Origin: Mortierella sp. BCC40632 | Lineage: Eukaryota; Mortierellomycota; Mortierellomycetes; Mortierellales; Mortierellaceae | Direction of reading: 5' to 3' | Length of the DNA stretch: 64,000 bases | Assembly: GCA_011634665.1 (NCBI GenBank) | Contig: WAEK01000002.1 | Span: 951,001-1,015,000 of the forward strand | Shown: positions 32,493-43,607 of the stretch, piece after piece | Position numbering within the stretch: the first letter of the stretch is position 1 | Layout of the letters: each line of letters begins with the position of its first letter | Position numbers and translations under genes: made by a program | Notes under the pieces: generated by a model | Databases searched by the model: none | Seen by the model: only the letters and a program-made list of their open reading frames with translations | Told to the model about the DNA's origin: nothing

Positions 32493-32909
32493 TTCTAAAT
32501 GGTCCTTTTTTCAAATCCTACTTTTTCCTCGAAATAGTCCTTTTTTTCAAATCCTACTTTTTCCTCGAAATAGTCCTTTTTTTCAAATCCTATTTTTTTC
32601 CTCGAAATAGTCCTTTTTTTCAAATCCCTACTTTTTCGAAATAGTCCTTTTTCTAAATAGTCCTTTTTTCAAATCCTACTTTTTTCTAAATAGTCCTTTT
32701 TCAAATCCTACTTTTTCTAAATAGTCCTTTTTCAAATCCTACTTTTTTCGATATAGTCTTTTTTTTCAAATACTACTTTTTCTAAATAGTCCTTTTTCAA
32801 ATCCTATTTTTTCGAAATAGTCCTTTTTCAAATCCTACTTTTTCGATATAGTCCTTTTTTCAAATACTTTTTTTCTAAATAGTCCTTTTTTCTGAAATAG
32901 TTTTTTTTT
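32493..32909. repeat. Minisatellite, about 28-31 bp unit, about 14 copies
   Basis: The unit is close to TAGTCCTTTTTCAAATCC followed by TACTTTTTCGAAA, with variable T-run length. It is AT-rich and non-coding. Copies differ mainly by T-run length and by CTCGAAA, TCTAAA or CGATAT variants. Confidence 0.85.
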
Positions 32910-33245
32910 GGGTCTGTCCGACCAAAGTGGATGAAATGAAGAGAGAGAGAGAGAGAGAGAGAGAATAGGGATGGACACCGTTTTTCAGAAACCTACTTTT
33001 TTTTTTATTTTTTTTTTTTTTCAAACACCAAGTGTTTATTGATTAGCTTTTGCATCGACCCATTAGGGCCACCAATGTCTCAAGTTGCTTGTTGCAATGG
33101 GAAGGAGTGAGGAGAAAGACTGCTGCCAAAAAGGGTCAATAGGAAGAGGTGACCAGGTGTCTCAACATGTGCCCTTTTGAGTCTGTGTTTCACCAATTGG
33201 ATTAGGTACTTTTCTTGAATCGCCTTCACCCCAGTACCTTGATTG

Positions 33246-33557
33246 CTAGCTCCTCTTTTTATTCATGGCACTCTTGAAGTTCCATCTCAGGTTTTTCATG
33301 TTTCGGCTTAGTGAGTGTCGCTGGTCGTCCTGGTCCGAGTGGCAGTCGCTAATGGCTTTGAATCGGCCTTGATCGTTCGCCCTGCTAGAGTCGTACCACC
33401 ACACCAGTGCCCGAGCAGACGCCTCTACTGCCTGCTTTCTTGCCTGAGGGTCATTGATATCAATTCCATGAAAGACACTGTACCTGTCATGTCCTACTAC
33501 TGTACATAGTCGAGAAAGCATGCCGACGCATAGAGAAACAGTGCGAAGCGAGGGCAT
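33246..33557 (-). CDS. Small open frame of unknown function within the Fanzor insert
   Basis: This is a 103-residue frame of mixed composition, with ARALVWWYDSSRANDQGRF and a basic end (MKNLRWNFKSAMNKKRS). The upstream TTACTCAG could be a splice acceptor, so it may be a last exon. It resembles neither the start of Fanzor copy B nor any family I know. It could be cargo, an extra exon of copy A or chance. Confidence 0.25.
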   Translation of the reverse strand: MPSLRTVSLCVGMLSRLCTVVGHDRYSVFHGIDINDPQARKQAVEASARALVWWYDSSRANDQGRFKAISDCHSDQDDQRHSLSRNMKNLRWNFKSAMNKKRS

Positions 33558-33869
33558 GGGATCCTCAAGTTGGTTCTGAGTAATCGATTAGAGATGTCTG
33601 AGAGAACCCGACTACTCGGTGAAAGGAGCCCCTCTCGGGTCTGCGATACCTTTTTGGGATGTATAAAGATTAAAAAGGTCTACCCCACATGGAGTGAGAA
33701 AATGATTACGATTGCAGCCGCTATTACAAATGTTCAGTCACCACCACCACCACCACCACTATTCACATTGCAATTGCAAGGTTTGCTAAAGTACCCTTCA
33801 GGATGGAAAAGAATAGAAGAAAGTTTCTTATTCCGGTTAATGGCCAATGACCGGTGCTCCGATCTTATA

Positions 33870-33970
33870 CCTTCTCACAGCACTCCGATCTTATGCCTTC
33901 TCATAGCGCCTTCTCATAGCGCCTTCTCATAGCGCCTTCTCATAGCACTCCGATCGTATGCCTTCTCGTA
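33870..33970. repeat. Short tandem repeat, GCCTTCTCATA units
   Basis: Imperfect units of CCTTCTCATAGC are followed in alternation by ACTCCGATC or GCCTTCTCATAGC, about seven copies. It is non-coding and lies between the minisatellite and the copy B intron start. Confidence 0.7.
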
Positions 33971-34195
33971 GCACGCACGTAGCACATTACACGCAGGACA
34001 CCTACGGCCGAATAAAGAAGGGCATGTTGTAGCAGACAGCAGAACAGGTAGCAAAGAAGGGCAGGTAACAGCAGAGCAAACCAGAAAAGGAAAAGGGGGA
34101 TTTTCTATCAGGTGACGCGAAACTCAGATATTTTTTTAGTATTTGTTAAATATTTCTTTTTCCTCCAAAAAAAAAAAAAAAAAAAAAAAAAACGT

Positions 34196-37100
34196 ACCAA
34201 AAAGCAAGCTGAATCTGTTCAAATGGACTTGGATTTCGCTCAGTGTCTGAGGAACCGTTTCAGACATCGTGACAATTCCATAGTCTGTTCCTGCAAAGAC
34301 AATTTGATCGCTCGGCAATTGCTCGATAGTTAATCTCTCAGTGGAGTCCTCAACAGCGAATCTATTCGGTGTTAGAACTGTGTCTGCCGCGAACTCGTCT
34401 CCCCCCCGGTGCTCTTGGAGGCTACCTGGCTGACAGCAAGGACTTTGTTCCAGTAGTACAGCTCCTGTCGTAATCGTCGAACCTCAGCCTCTTTTTCCAT
34501 GACAGTAGACCTTAGGCGCCTGACAGATTTTTTATATGTTCGGAGTGCATGGTACCATCGCCCCTCTTCCATAAGGTGGCGCTTCTTTTCGCCGTTCGTG
34601 AACCGATTGACCAAGTCCTGATTTATTTTTCTCTTTGACTGCCAGTTCATCCCTGAGTTGTCGTACAGTTAACTCAAGTTGGTGGAGCTGCTGAGACACC
34701 TCTGTGCGTTGGCTTTCGGCCCGATCCTTGGTCCATTGGGTTCGATCCAGCTCTTCATTCCAGTTGATCTGGCCTGTAGGTTTTTTTTTTGCTTTCGCCT
34801 TTCTTCATACTTGCTCCGGCGACGATATCCTGAGTGATCCTGAGTGTACTCTTTTTCTTTGCCTAGGATACGGACACAATGGGGATCGACAAACACCAGC
34901 CTGTTCGAAAAATCATTCGAGTTAGTCTAATGGCTCCGAGGATACAATGGTAACAATAGAACAAGATGTACTCACCTGTCTGTGAAATTCAGGCCATGTC
35001 TATCGCAAATCTGAGCGATCTTGGGAAGATCAAAGAACGCTTCAAAGATTGCTCGCTTGTTCTCTGGGGGCATAGTTGCTTGAGCAGTACTAGTCAACGG
35101 GCGTCCTCTAGCATCGTTGACGTCGAAACGTCCCTCTTCATTCGTGCAGAATACCTCATACAACTCTGCTGGACCGATGTGAAGCGCCTGGAGTGACGAG
35201 GGGGACACCTCCGGGCAGATCAGTCGAGCAAAGTGAGAATATCCCGTTGCTCTCAGTACAGAGTTTACGATACACATCAAGGGTGCCCCCTAACTGTAGG
35301 ATGAGCTAGAGGCGGTGCAGTTCCGCCACGGTCAAGTGGACGCCTCTTGGGAACGTATGGTCTGAGAACTTCAGCCAAGACAGCCACCACAATGCACTCT
35401 TTGTCCGTTAATGGAGAGCCGTGGAATGCCATTCTCTTGACATAGTTCGGGTTGATCCTCTCCTGAATAAAAGGTGACTCGAGGAGCGTCTTCAACATGG
35501 CCTGCAGTGCACGTAGACGTGCTCTTGTAGCCTCTTGCCCAATCACTTTTCTCAACTTCATTTTCGTCATCCATCATATCCTCCAGGTCAGCAACGTCCA
35601 AATTGGGATTCTTGGATAGAAGAATGTCCAGCGATGTGTCGGGTGGATCGCTCTGCAGGGTATCAAATGACACATTAATGAATGCATTCGTCAGTGCATC
35701 TAGTGGTGGGTCCAGTGAAACACCCGTGTGCATGCTTGGCCCACCAACGTTTGTTGAGGCAGAGGCTTGTACAGGTGGATCTGGCACGTTGCTGGATGAA
35801 GACGGGCCTGGGACACCACCAGAAGATGGAGGTATTGGAGGTGTATTACTCGGACCAGGTATCGGTTTCCTCTTGTAGAGCTCATACAGTTTTTTAATGA
35901 GCACCATCGTACGGATAGGCTTGTTTTTGTCTTCCGAATCGGCAATCTCGTCCATGATCCTTGAGACAGTCGTTCTCCAGAGAGACTTTGACAGTCTTGG
36001 TTCGACAGTATTCGAATGTAGTTCTGCTTTTTGCTCTCTTTCTCTCAAAAATGCTTCGGCTCGATCCTTGTTCCGTTTCTCTCGCATAGGAGCAAGGTGT
36101 AGACGTAGCAAGACGCGAAGGAGATAATCCAGCACCTTGTTGTAGGCGCCTCCGTTCCAAAGATTTTCGATTGCGGTCGCATACTGACCAAGGTGGGCCA
36201 GAATGGTCCTTGACATGTTTCCAGGTGCTTTTGGTACTTGATCCGTGTCGATGATCCTTACAGCTCTTTGCCAGAGCGGATGATTTGCGCTCCCACGAGC
36301 CGATACTTTCTGGCTGGCCGAGATCAGTCGTGCGTAAGCAAACTGGAGATATTCCTTGGACAGTAGTGTCGAAAGGTCATCGCGCTGGTTCATGGGCTCC
36401 TCGATATGCTGTTGTAGAAGTTTCGGTATTGGCGCAACGTTAAGAGTCTGTGGCACGTCATTTCGAATTTGGAAACCGCCTGGGAGCACACGCTGGATGT
36501 CGAAGCCATCCGATTCGATGGGTCCGAGAGAATCATCAAAGAGGTTCCCACTAGCCATCTACGGCAGCAAAGTAGATCGTGGATCTGGTGTTAGTTTGCT
36601 GTAGATTTAACCTGTTGTTCGCTCTCAAATATTTTCAGTACAATGGATTACTTACGACGTGGGTTGTCTTCAGTGCAAGGATCGATATCTCTTCCATAAC
36701 CTTGGTGAGATCCGTTTGCTGCTCCATTAAAAGGTTGCAAAGGTACTCGTACTGGTCCTGGAGCTCGGGGCGCAAAATTTGGCGAAAAGTGGCTGTACAG
36801 GTACGCCATTCGTCTTGTGATGAATTTTCTTGATTGGCACTAGTTTGGCTCCGCTGGCTACTGCTGGGACTTCCGGAGTCGACTGTGCAGAGCTCCCAGG
36901 CTCCTTCAAAGTTTTGATTAACAACATCCCTCCACACCTCTAAAGTATTGCAGTCGCCTAGCGATGCCTTAGCCTTGGCTGATGAGATGTTGACATTGTA
37001 TTCTTGGCAAATTGCTTCGGTGGTCTTGGAGAGTGTGTTTGGCGGAAGCCTGGTCCATCTTAGCATCCGTTCCTTGATTGTTGTAGGGGCTTTGTTGACA

Positions 37101-37966
37101 CGGCTCAAATGCTCCTTTGCCTTTTTGGAGTTCTTGCGAGCCACGATCTTGAGGTACTCGTCCTTTACCTGTTCATTTAGCGTCTCGAGGCTAGTCAAGC
37201 AAAAAAAAAATAAAGATAAAAATAAAAAAAAAAATCAGTATCCTGCGGATGGCTGATAGATGGTTGCAATATCGATCAAATCAACTCTTGGCTGTACTCA
37301 CCATGCCTGCATGAACAAAGCCTGACAAGTGTCCGAATCAAGGTCGGGAATGCTGTGCGAAACTGCCCGTTTTCGTTTGCCAATTCGGAACGCTGCTGGT
37401 CTTGTCGACATAGGAGTTCTTGGAGACGTCTGAATAGGGCCCAAAGGCGTCGGAACGATCGAGCGGGTGGATGGAGTAATCACAACATATTCACCACAAC
37501 CCAAGAATGAGTCCTTGATATGGAACAGTGCGATGGTTGCTTTTGGATTGTCGACTGTGAACCGTTTGGGCCGCGCGCGAGAAGAGAAGAGAAAAATATC
37601 AATGCTCAACTATGTAGAAACCAGTCTGAGGAGTAATCTCCCTGTAAGGAAGAATACTGCCTCGACATCGTCTCCGTCCTTGGTAATACTGATCTTGATC
37701 GGTCCTTTCGTTGCGCCATTGAGACTTCGCGCAATATAGTTAGCCAAGAAATGAGAGGAGCCTTTTGTGACAACAAGCCCAAACTCTGACAAGGTGCTTA
37801 GAGCTAGTCGGGCATCCTCTCTTCCAGTGGCCTGTTGCAAGTCCAGATGGCCAAATGCTGCAGAGGCGCGCTGTAGCAGCAGACCACCATCATCGGCAGG
37901 CATCTTTTCTGATGCTAGCTCCTCCATTAGGCCAGGAGGGACCACGTACTTTAGTGAGTGTGCCAT
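34196..37966 (-). pseudogene. Fanzor copy B, N-terminal half with RuvC-I, decayed
   Basis: Exons 37302-37966, 36656-37190 and 36558-35571 join in phase; later exon blocks reach RuvC-I, FAGTDYGIVTM (about 34265-34300), and a donor GTACG at about 34195. Each block aligns to copy A in the same order: the LSIDIFLFSSRARPK region, TCTATFRQILRPEL, GFDIQRVLPGGFQIR, ATAIENLWNGGAYNKVLDYLL, and ELYEVFCTNEEGRFDV. Lesions are an in-frame TAG at 37610 where copy A has GAG, a frameshift near 35550, another near 35285, and frameshifts near 34790 (in an A-run) and 34650. It has one intron (about 34905-34975) that copy A lacks. The C-terminal nuclease half lies 7.5 kb downstream, beyond copy A. Confidence 0.65.
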
Positions 37967-38479
37967 GGGGGTAGGAAGGAAAAGGAAGGGAATAGTGCGT
38001 CAACGAAGAGGGAGTGTCAGAAAGAACGATAACTCGTAAAAAAAAAAAAAAAGGAAAGAAAAGGAAAGAAAAAGAAAAAAGAAATCTGCCTTAAATGCTT
38101 TGAAAAAGAAAGCCTTGAAATATCGGCAGCCAACATTTATCAAAAACCACACACAAACAAAAAGAGAGAAAAAAACAGACATGGACGGCTTTGGCATTGC
38201 AGGAGATCCGAGATGCCTTTGACAGTGACAATGAAACGGATAACGAAGCAAAAGGATCCTAGGTCCGAGAGCAAAAGACTATGTTGAGAACTGCCTTTCC
38301 ATCAATGACAAGAATGACAAGCAGGCTGGCTCATATGGCTAGGAAGAGTGGATCCAGTCTCTGTTCATCGAGTTATATCATAACACAATGTGCTGGATAA
38401 TCTGGCAGGCTAGTCTTGGACCCCAACAGTCATCTATGACAGCAACGACGAACAGCCCGACCCAACCAGAGAGATGGTG

Positions 38480-39306
38480 GAGTGAATAGTGGATGTTGTC
38501 CAAGTTCAGTCGGTTACTCTCTCAGAGGAGTCTCTTATAGAATCGGCATGGCAGGCTTCAAGAACAAACCCCTTCGAAATAGCCAGAAACAGGGTATCTC
38601 CACCATTGGAGTTGCAACGTCAAACATTTCCTTGGGTCGAGACGGCATTTGGAAGACCAGGGAAGATTGTATTCCATCAATGGAATGAAGAGTGTACCAA
38701 CCAAATGCTGGAGAAAGATGAAAACGAACTTATCGAGTCTGATCGACACACTCCTTTTACATCGAGCTCATCATCCGCGCAAGCTGACGCAGGTGTGGAT
38801 CCTCCTTCGGATTCATCTGACGCGCTCTTTTCAGACGAAGATGTGGCAAAGAAGGTATTCTTGAACTTCTTGTGAGGTTTAGAAGGATTATCCTTCAAGA
38901 TGCCGCAATACGGCTCCAGCTTAACGAGACAAACACAGTCCTTCGGCAGAATGATATCTTTCAATCGCCAGCGTTCCTGAGGTTCAAAGAGGGAGTGATC
39001 GCTAGCCTGGACAGACCAGAGTCGGATCCATGGGATCAGTACCAGCAACTCACTCCGTGTTTAGTCGAGTCAATCAAAGATCTCAAGGGCACGGTGTCAG
39101 TTGTTGTGGTGAAAATCGACCGACTTGAACGCACACAGGAGAATGTGTATCAACAAATCCAGTACTTGGCTGAAGAACAGCGCCATCCTCATCCCCAATT
39201 TCAACAGATCGCTCCCCCAACAGCAAGTATTCGGCAGCAGCAGTTGTTGTTGCAATTGCAGTACATGCAACACGTTGCACCAAGCACAAATGCAACAACA
39301 ACATAA
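38480..39306 (+). pseudogene. Crypton-like ORF remnant
   Basis: Two overlapping frames (38489-38875, then 38872-39306) read as one protein with a frame change. The block RFRRIILQDAAIRLQL, then DIFQSPAFLRFKEGVIASL, then PCLVESIKDLKGTV and a coiled segment, resembles by memory the region after the tyrosine recombinase (Ndc10-like) in fungal Crypton elements. A Gln-rich stretch follows. The upstream frame has an acidic Ser/Asp-rich patch. No catalytic Arg-His-Arg-Tyr set is visible, so the identity is tentative. Confidence 0.35.
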
Positions 39307-42300
39307 CATGTTCAACATGTTGTTGCAGACGATGCAAACGCCCACTTCACCGCAGCATGTAGCGCCTCTGCCGCAAGCGGAGCGCGTACCAATACCACCT
39401 CTCTCTCAGTGGCGTCATCAACACCAACAGCAGTCCCCCGGCGCAGTCCCAGAAACAACCCCAAGGTCTCCAGGCACTTCAATCTTCCTCTGCTCCTGCA
39501 AAGCCGGGACACCATCGCAAAGAAATGAAATTCATACTTTACGATGGGACAAAGAAGTAACAAATGAAATAAAACAAAAGGCTCAAGGACCACCTGGGCC
39601 TGCACCCAGCACGAAGCTATTGATCCAACCTCCATCCTGGCGTTCCGGCCTCTCGTTAGGCTGTCGATGGAATGGGTCATCACCCTCGTCCTCGTACCTG
39701 ACTCGATTTTTTTTTTTCGTCGCAATTCAATGGCATCTTCTGCTCACCTCAGACCAATTCAGCTTCTATACCTTTTCCCTCCATTGGTCCCTCTACTACC
39801 TCCCTCATGTAGCCCATTTCAATGAGTGGGAATTTACAGGTATCCAAGTAAAAAAAAAAGTTGGTGTCTCCTTCCTATTTTGTTAACTGAGAGAGGATTG
39901 GCCATCTCACTGGTAAGGTGTCTGGTCGAATTTTCCAGTTAGCGATACAATTACTGTACACTTTATGTTCGCGTCTTACTCCAAACACGCACAAGGATTT
40001 CTACCCATCTCGTCTCATTTCTTCCTCCGACCCCTTGGATTTTATACTACGATTTCATTGTCTGTTGGACCAACTCCCGAGCCACAGGGTAATAGGATGT
40101 CCAGCATGTGCAGTGGACTTTGGAGGGTCTATCCATCGTCAAAGCAAAGCATCGTCAACTGAGACTACTTGGGTGAGTGTTGTCCAGATCCGCTTCCATC
40201 CTAAGAGGCCTATGAGTTGAGCCTGATTACGAAAAAACCTCAGAGCAGACCCTTCTCTCCTGTTTATCCTCGGACGGCACTATCACCACTGTCTCCTCAA
40301 ACTTGGTCTATGCTATGCTCCTCAATATATCTATCTCTTTAGAAATAGCATCGTCAAAGATTATTCCAAGAAGTACCCCGGGTTTAGAACTATCTGCCAG
40401 TAGAATATCGGTTCCTTGAAGAGTCTACTGCCAAGAAACACTCTGTTACCGAGAGCTTTTGAAGCAAGGAATCCATCACTGATACAAAAAGGATAGTACG
40501 TCTGTGACAGCCTTACTTCACGGGAACCCTCTATACCCGCTCTAGCAGAGGGTTTATTATGACATGGCGACAAAGACCAAGATTTTAATTGGCCGTGATA
40601 GTCAGACTACCAGATGTATGGAGCATGGCCATGCCCAAGGAAAGGTGGGCAAAAAATGTCCGATATGCTCCTCCTCAACACCTCCTTTCTTCCTGCAATA
40701 TCTCCTGCGATACCATTTCGTTCGCCTCGTACAAGGTGGTTATTTTGTCCGCTCATATACCAACGGTACCATGTGCGATAGCGATGCCGACGGCCATAAA
40801 AGCATGACAGTTTTATTCTCTCCTTTCGGCCTGATTGCCGTTGGGAATCTCAAGAGAAATGAAAGGAGGCCAAGAAGTGAATATGTCATGGATTCGGCAC
40901 GAGCCGAATGGCCAATGATATTCAGAATGTTGAACTTGGTATGAAAACCAGAGGTAGATTTTATGTATTCGATTAAATCGCCCGACTCGACAAAGTGTAT
41001 CCGCAAACTCTCCTATGCGATTCCGAACAGAGTGCTTGTCGGTCAAACGGGGTAAAGATGTTTGTAGGAGAGGTTAGTGAAGTGTGCAGTGAAATAAGAT
41101 GGGAACCTGTCCCCGGATCACGGTTCTGGAGTCACAGTCAAGTAAAGAATTCTCTCAGCCTATCGACTTTCCCCCGGTCTGTGCTAGGTGGACTTTGATA
41201 CTTAGTGGTCTTGGTAGTATTGAATCCAAGCCCATGCTTCTAGCAAAACGTTGCTGTAGGTGTAACAGCAAGAACCCATAGGGAAAAAAATGAGCTTGCC
41301 ACTGCTAAAGTCGAACCTCACAGAGAAGAACTTTGTCCAAGTTAAAGTTGTTCTTTTACAAAGTGATTTGAGTGTCTGGACTCTTTTCACAAAAGAATTC
41401 ATGCTCGGCTCATGAAGCCCTTCCCTGAATTCTGCAAAAAGGGCACGCCTCTTTACAGCACCTCCTTGCTGATAAACAGGATCGTGCAGATAAATTGGAC
41501 AATAATCCAGGTAACGGTACCTTCCTCTCCAGAGCCTGGTTCACTTTTTTGTCCACGCAAAATATGTGAATCGTTTGCTGACGTGATTGACCAATGGCGA
41601 GTTCCACAGAGAGGAGTCTTTCTTCCTACTTGCCTATACCCGTTTGACCAGTTTGGTATCTAGTAAGGTCGCAGAATAGACCACGTTCCGTGAAATCCGT
41701 ATCGTTGATCCAGTATTGAAGGCAGACGCGCGGACGCCTTTTGCGAAGTAGCGCCCAATCGCTCAATCCAGGTGTTTCGATAGCTCAGTACCAAGGGATC
41801 TGCATTGACTAAAGCAAGAACCACATTACTGGGTTTGGCGATGCTCCTGGAAGTGTCTCGCTGTCTACCCTGAGGACATGATAGCGATAGAGTCACCAAG
41901 ATGATTCTAAAGACTGTGGTTCCCCTAAGTTGTCATGTCTTTTGAGACAAGATGACAGCCGTTGTGATCTTAGTGGTCATCTATCCAGACGGAGAGTGCT
42001 GTCCCCTTCAGAAGTAAAGAAAGAATATTTCTTTAGCTTCTGCGGTAGAGGTCTTATGGTGACGAACTGGCTCCTCGCTCCTTACTTAAAGAGCCTGTTG
42101 GACTCGACTGAAAGGAAAAAAAGAGTAGGCACAGGAGGCTTTTGCTGAGCATGTTATGCAAGTCGAGGGGAGGAGGGTGAGGGACTGGGCATACTAGGAC
42201 AGGTCTGCAGGTGTCTATGCATAGTTCTCTCAATAGCCATCGTGCTTAAGGCAACATGTCCCCCCACATCCCCCCCTGCCTGCGCCTTTGGCAACTTCGA

Positions 42301-43607
42301 GATTTTCCTGCAAAAATAAAAAAAAAAAAAGAGAAAAATTATACCACACTGTTCACTCTTTGACAAAAAGAAAAAGGAACTGCCGATGTAAACCAGGCTA
42401 GCTGAGCAATAAAACTATCCGCAAGCTGCACAGTATGTCGCCTTCGGGGACAAATGCTGCCCGGAAAGACGCAATGCAATCAATTCTTCAGTAAATTGTA
42501 GAGAGGTAGAGAGAGGTGGGCGCCCACACGTTCGTCCACCTGCACGCACCTTCCCTTAAATCTCTTGATACCTAGGAGGTGAAGGAGGCGGAAAAAAGGA
42601 GAGTAGGCATCGAAAGTGACGGGAGGAACAAACAGACCAAGGCAAAAGGATGGACACGATGGGCCTTTTTTGTTGAGCTTCTCATCCAGGACAGAGAAAG
42701 AGATGCATCGCCTCCTACTTATCTCAGCTGCCGCAAAGAGAAGGCAAAAGGCGGAAAGGGTCTTTCGTTTCTACCTCTCTCGCACAAGAGTTACTTTAAC
42801 TTGGATGCACTTCAGCTGCACTGGCCACGCCGTCTTTGGGGAGCCTGCTGTTCCATGGACTAGACGCGGCCATGAAATAAAAACGAAGCTCTAGTCTCTG
42901 GATGCCACCCTCTGGATGCTGTTTCCCTTCTCTCTCTATCCTTTCTCGACCATTGTGCTCTCTCTTTCGCATTAACATACCTTCATTCGTCCGCTCTCTT
43001 GTTTCTCTTTTCAATTTTCTCTCTCTCTCCTCTTATGAACCAGTCTTAGCTGCCCGTTACTCCACATCTCCTTCCCGGCCGCTTTCAACTTCTTTTTGAC
43101 CGTGTTCCTTTTTTTATTTTATTTTATTTTTTGTTTTTTTTTTTCTATATTTTTTTTTCTCCATTGCTTTTTTTTCTTTTTCTTTTTCTTTTTCTTTTTT
43201 GTTTTGTTTTTGCTTTTCTTTTTCCTCAACACCATCCAGGTACCTTTATCAATTTGCCCGTTCAGCATCTCTCCTCTCGCCCTCGAAAGGTTCCTACAGC
43301 TTTTCAGGAACGACATCAGCACAGGGAGCGCGTTGGTTACGGAAACGCCCACCCCGTGTCTCAGGAGCCCATTCACCCCTAGACGAACGTCGCTGTTCAA
43401 GTGTTCGCGAAAAAAAAGAACACTGAAGACAATTGCACCATAGTTTTTAAAGCCCCCTTCCTCGACATTTCTCTTTGGTTTCCTTTTTAAACCCTGTCAT
43501 ATTCCATCCCGTCCTTGTCATTTTTCCTATCACGCTCATTCAAGTTCGTTTATCACTTGTTGTTTTTGTTCTCTCTACACACCATCTTGTTTCCCTCGCC
43601 TCAAAAG
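39307..43607. other. Gene-poor stretch, fragmentary open frames
   Basis: No intact gene was found. The plus strand continues the Gln/Pro-rich frame to about 39700. On the minus strand, short hydrophobic and Cys-containing frames (about 41899-41660, 41607-41410, 41402-41202, 41006-40740) might be pieces of one decayed gene, but I recognise no family. T-rich and GA-rich tracts precede the next gene (43110-43220). Confidence 0.4.

Larger units (their letters stand above)
26657..34195 (-). mobile_element. Probable Fanzor element copy A nested in an intron of copy B (limits approximate)
   Basis: The segment lies between the last RuvC-I exon of copy B (donor at about 34195) and the acceptor of copy B's C-terminal half (26657). 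It contains a nearly complete second copy in the same orientation plus upstream non-coding repeats. The copy A stop codon (26686) is only about 30 bases from copy B's acceptor. I found no terminal inverted repeat or target-site duplication by eye, so the exact ends are unknown. Both exon ends of copy B are phase 1 and would join in frame if the segment were removed. Confidence 0.5.
31875..34195. other. Upstream flank of Fanzor copy A: repeats, no firm gene
   Basis: This holds a TGTAGTG/TGGATTG-rich stretch (about 32015-32100), a minisatellite (32493-32909), a GA run (about 32940-32965), one small open frame (33246-33557) and a short tandem repeat (about 33870-33970). A 27-A run at about 34168-34192 adjoins the copy B donor site. 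Confidence 0.5.
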
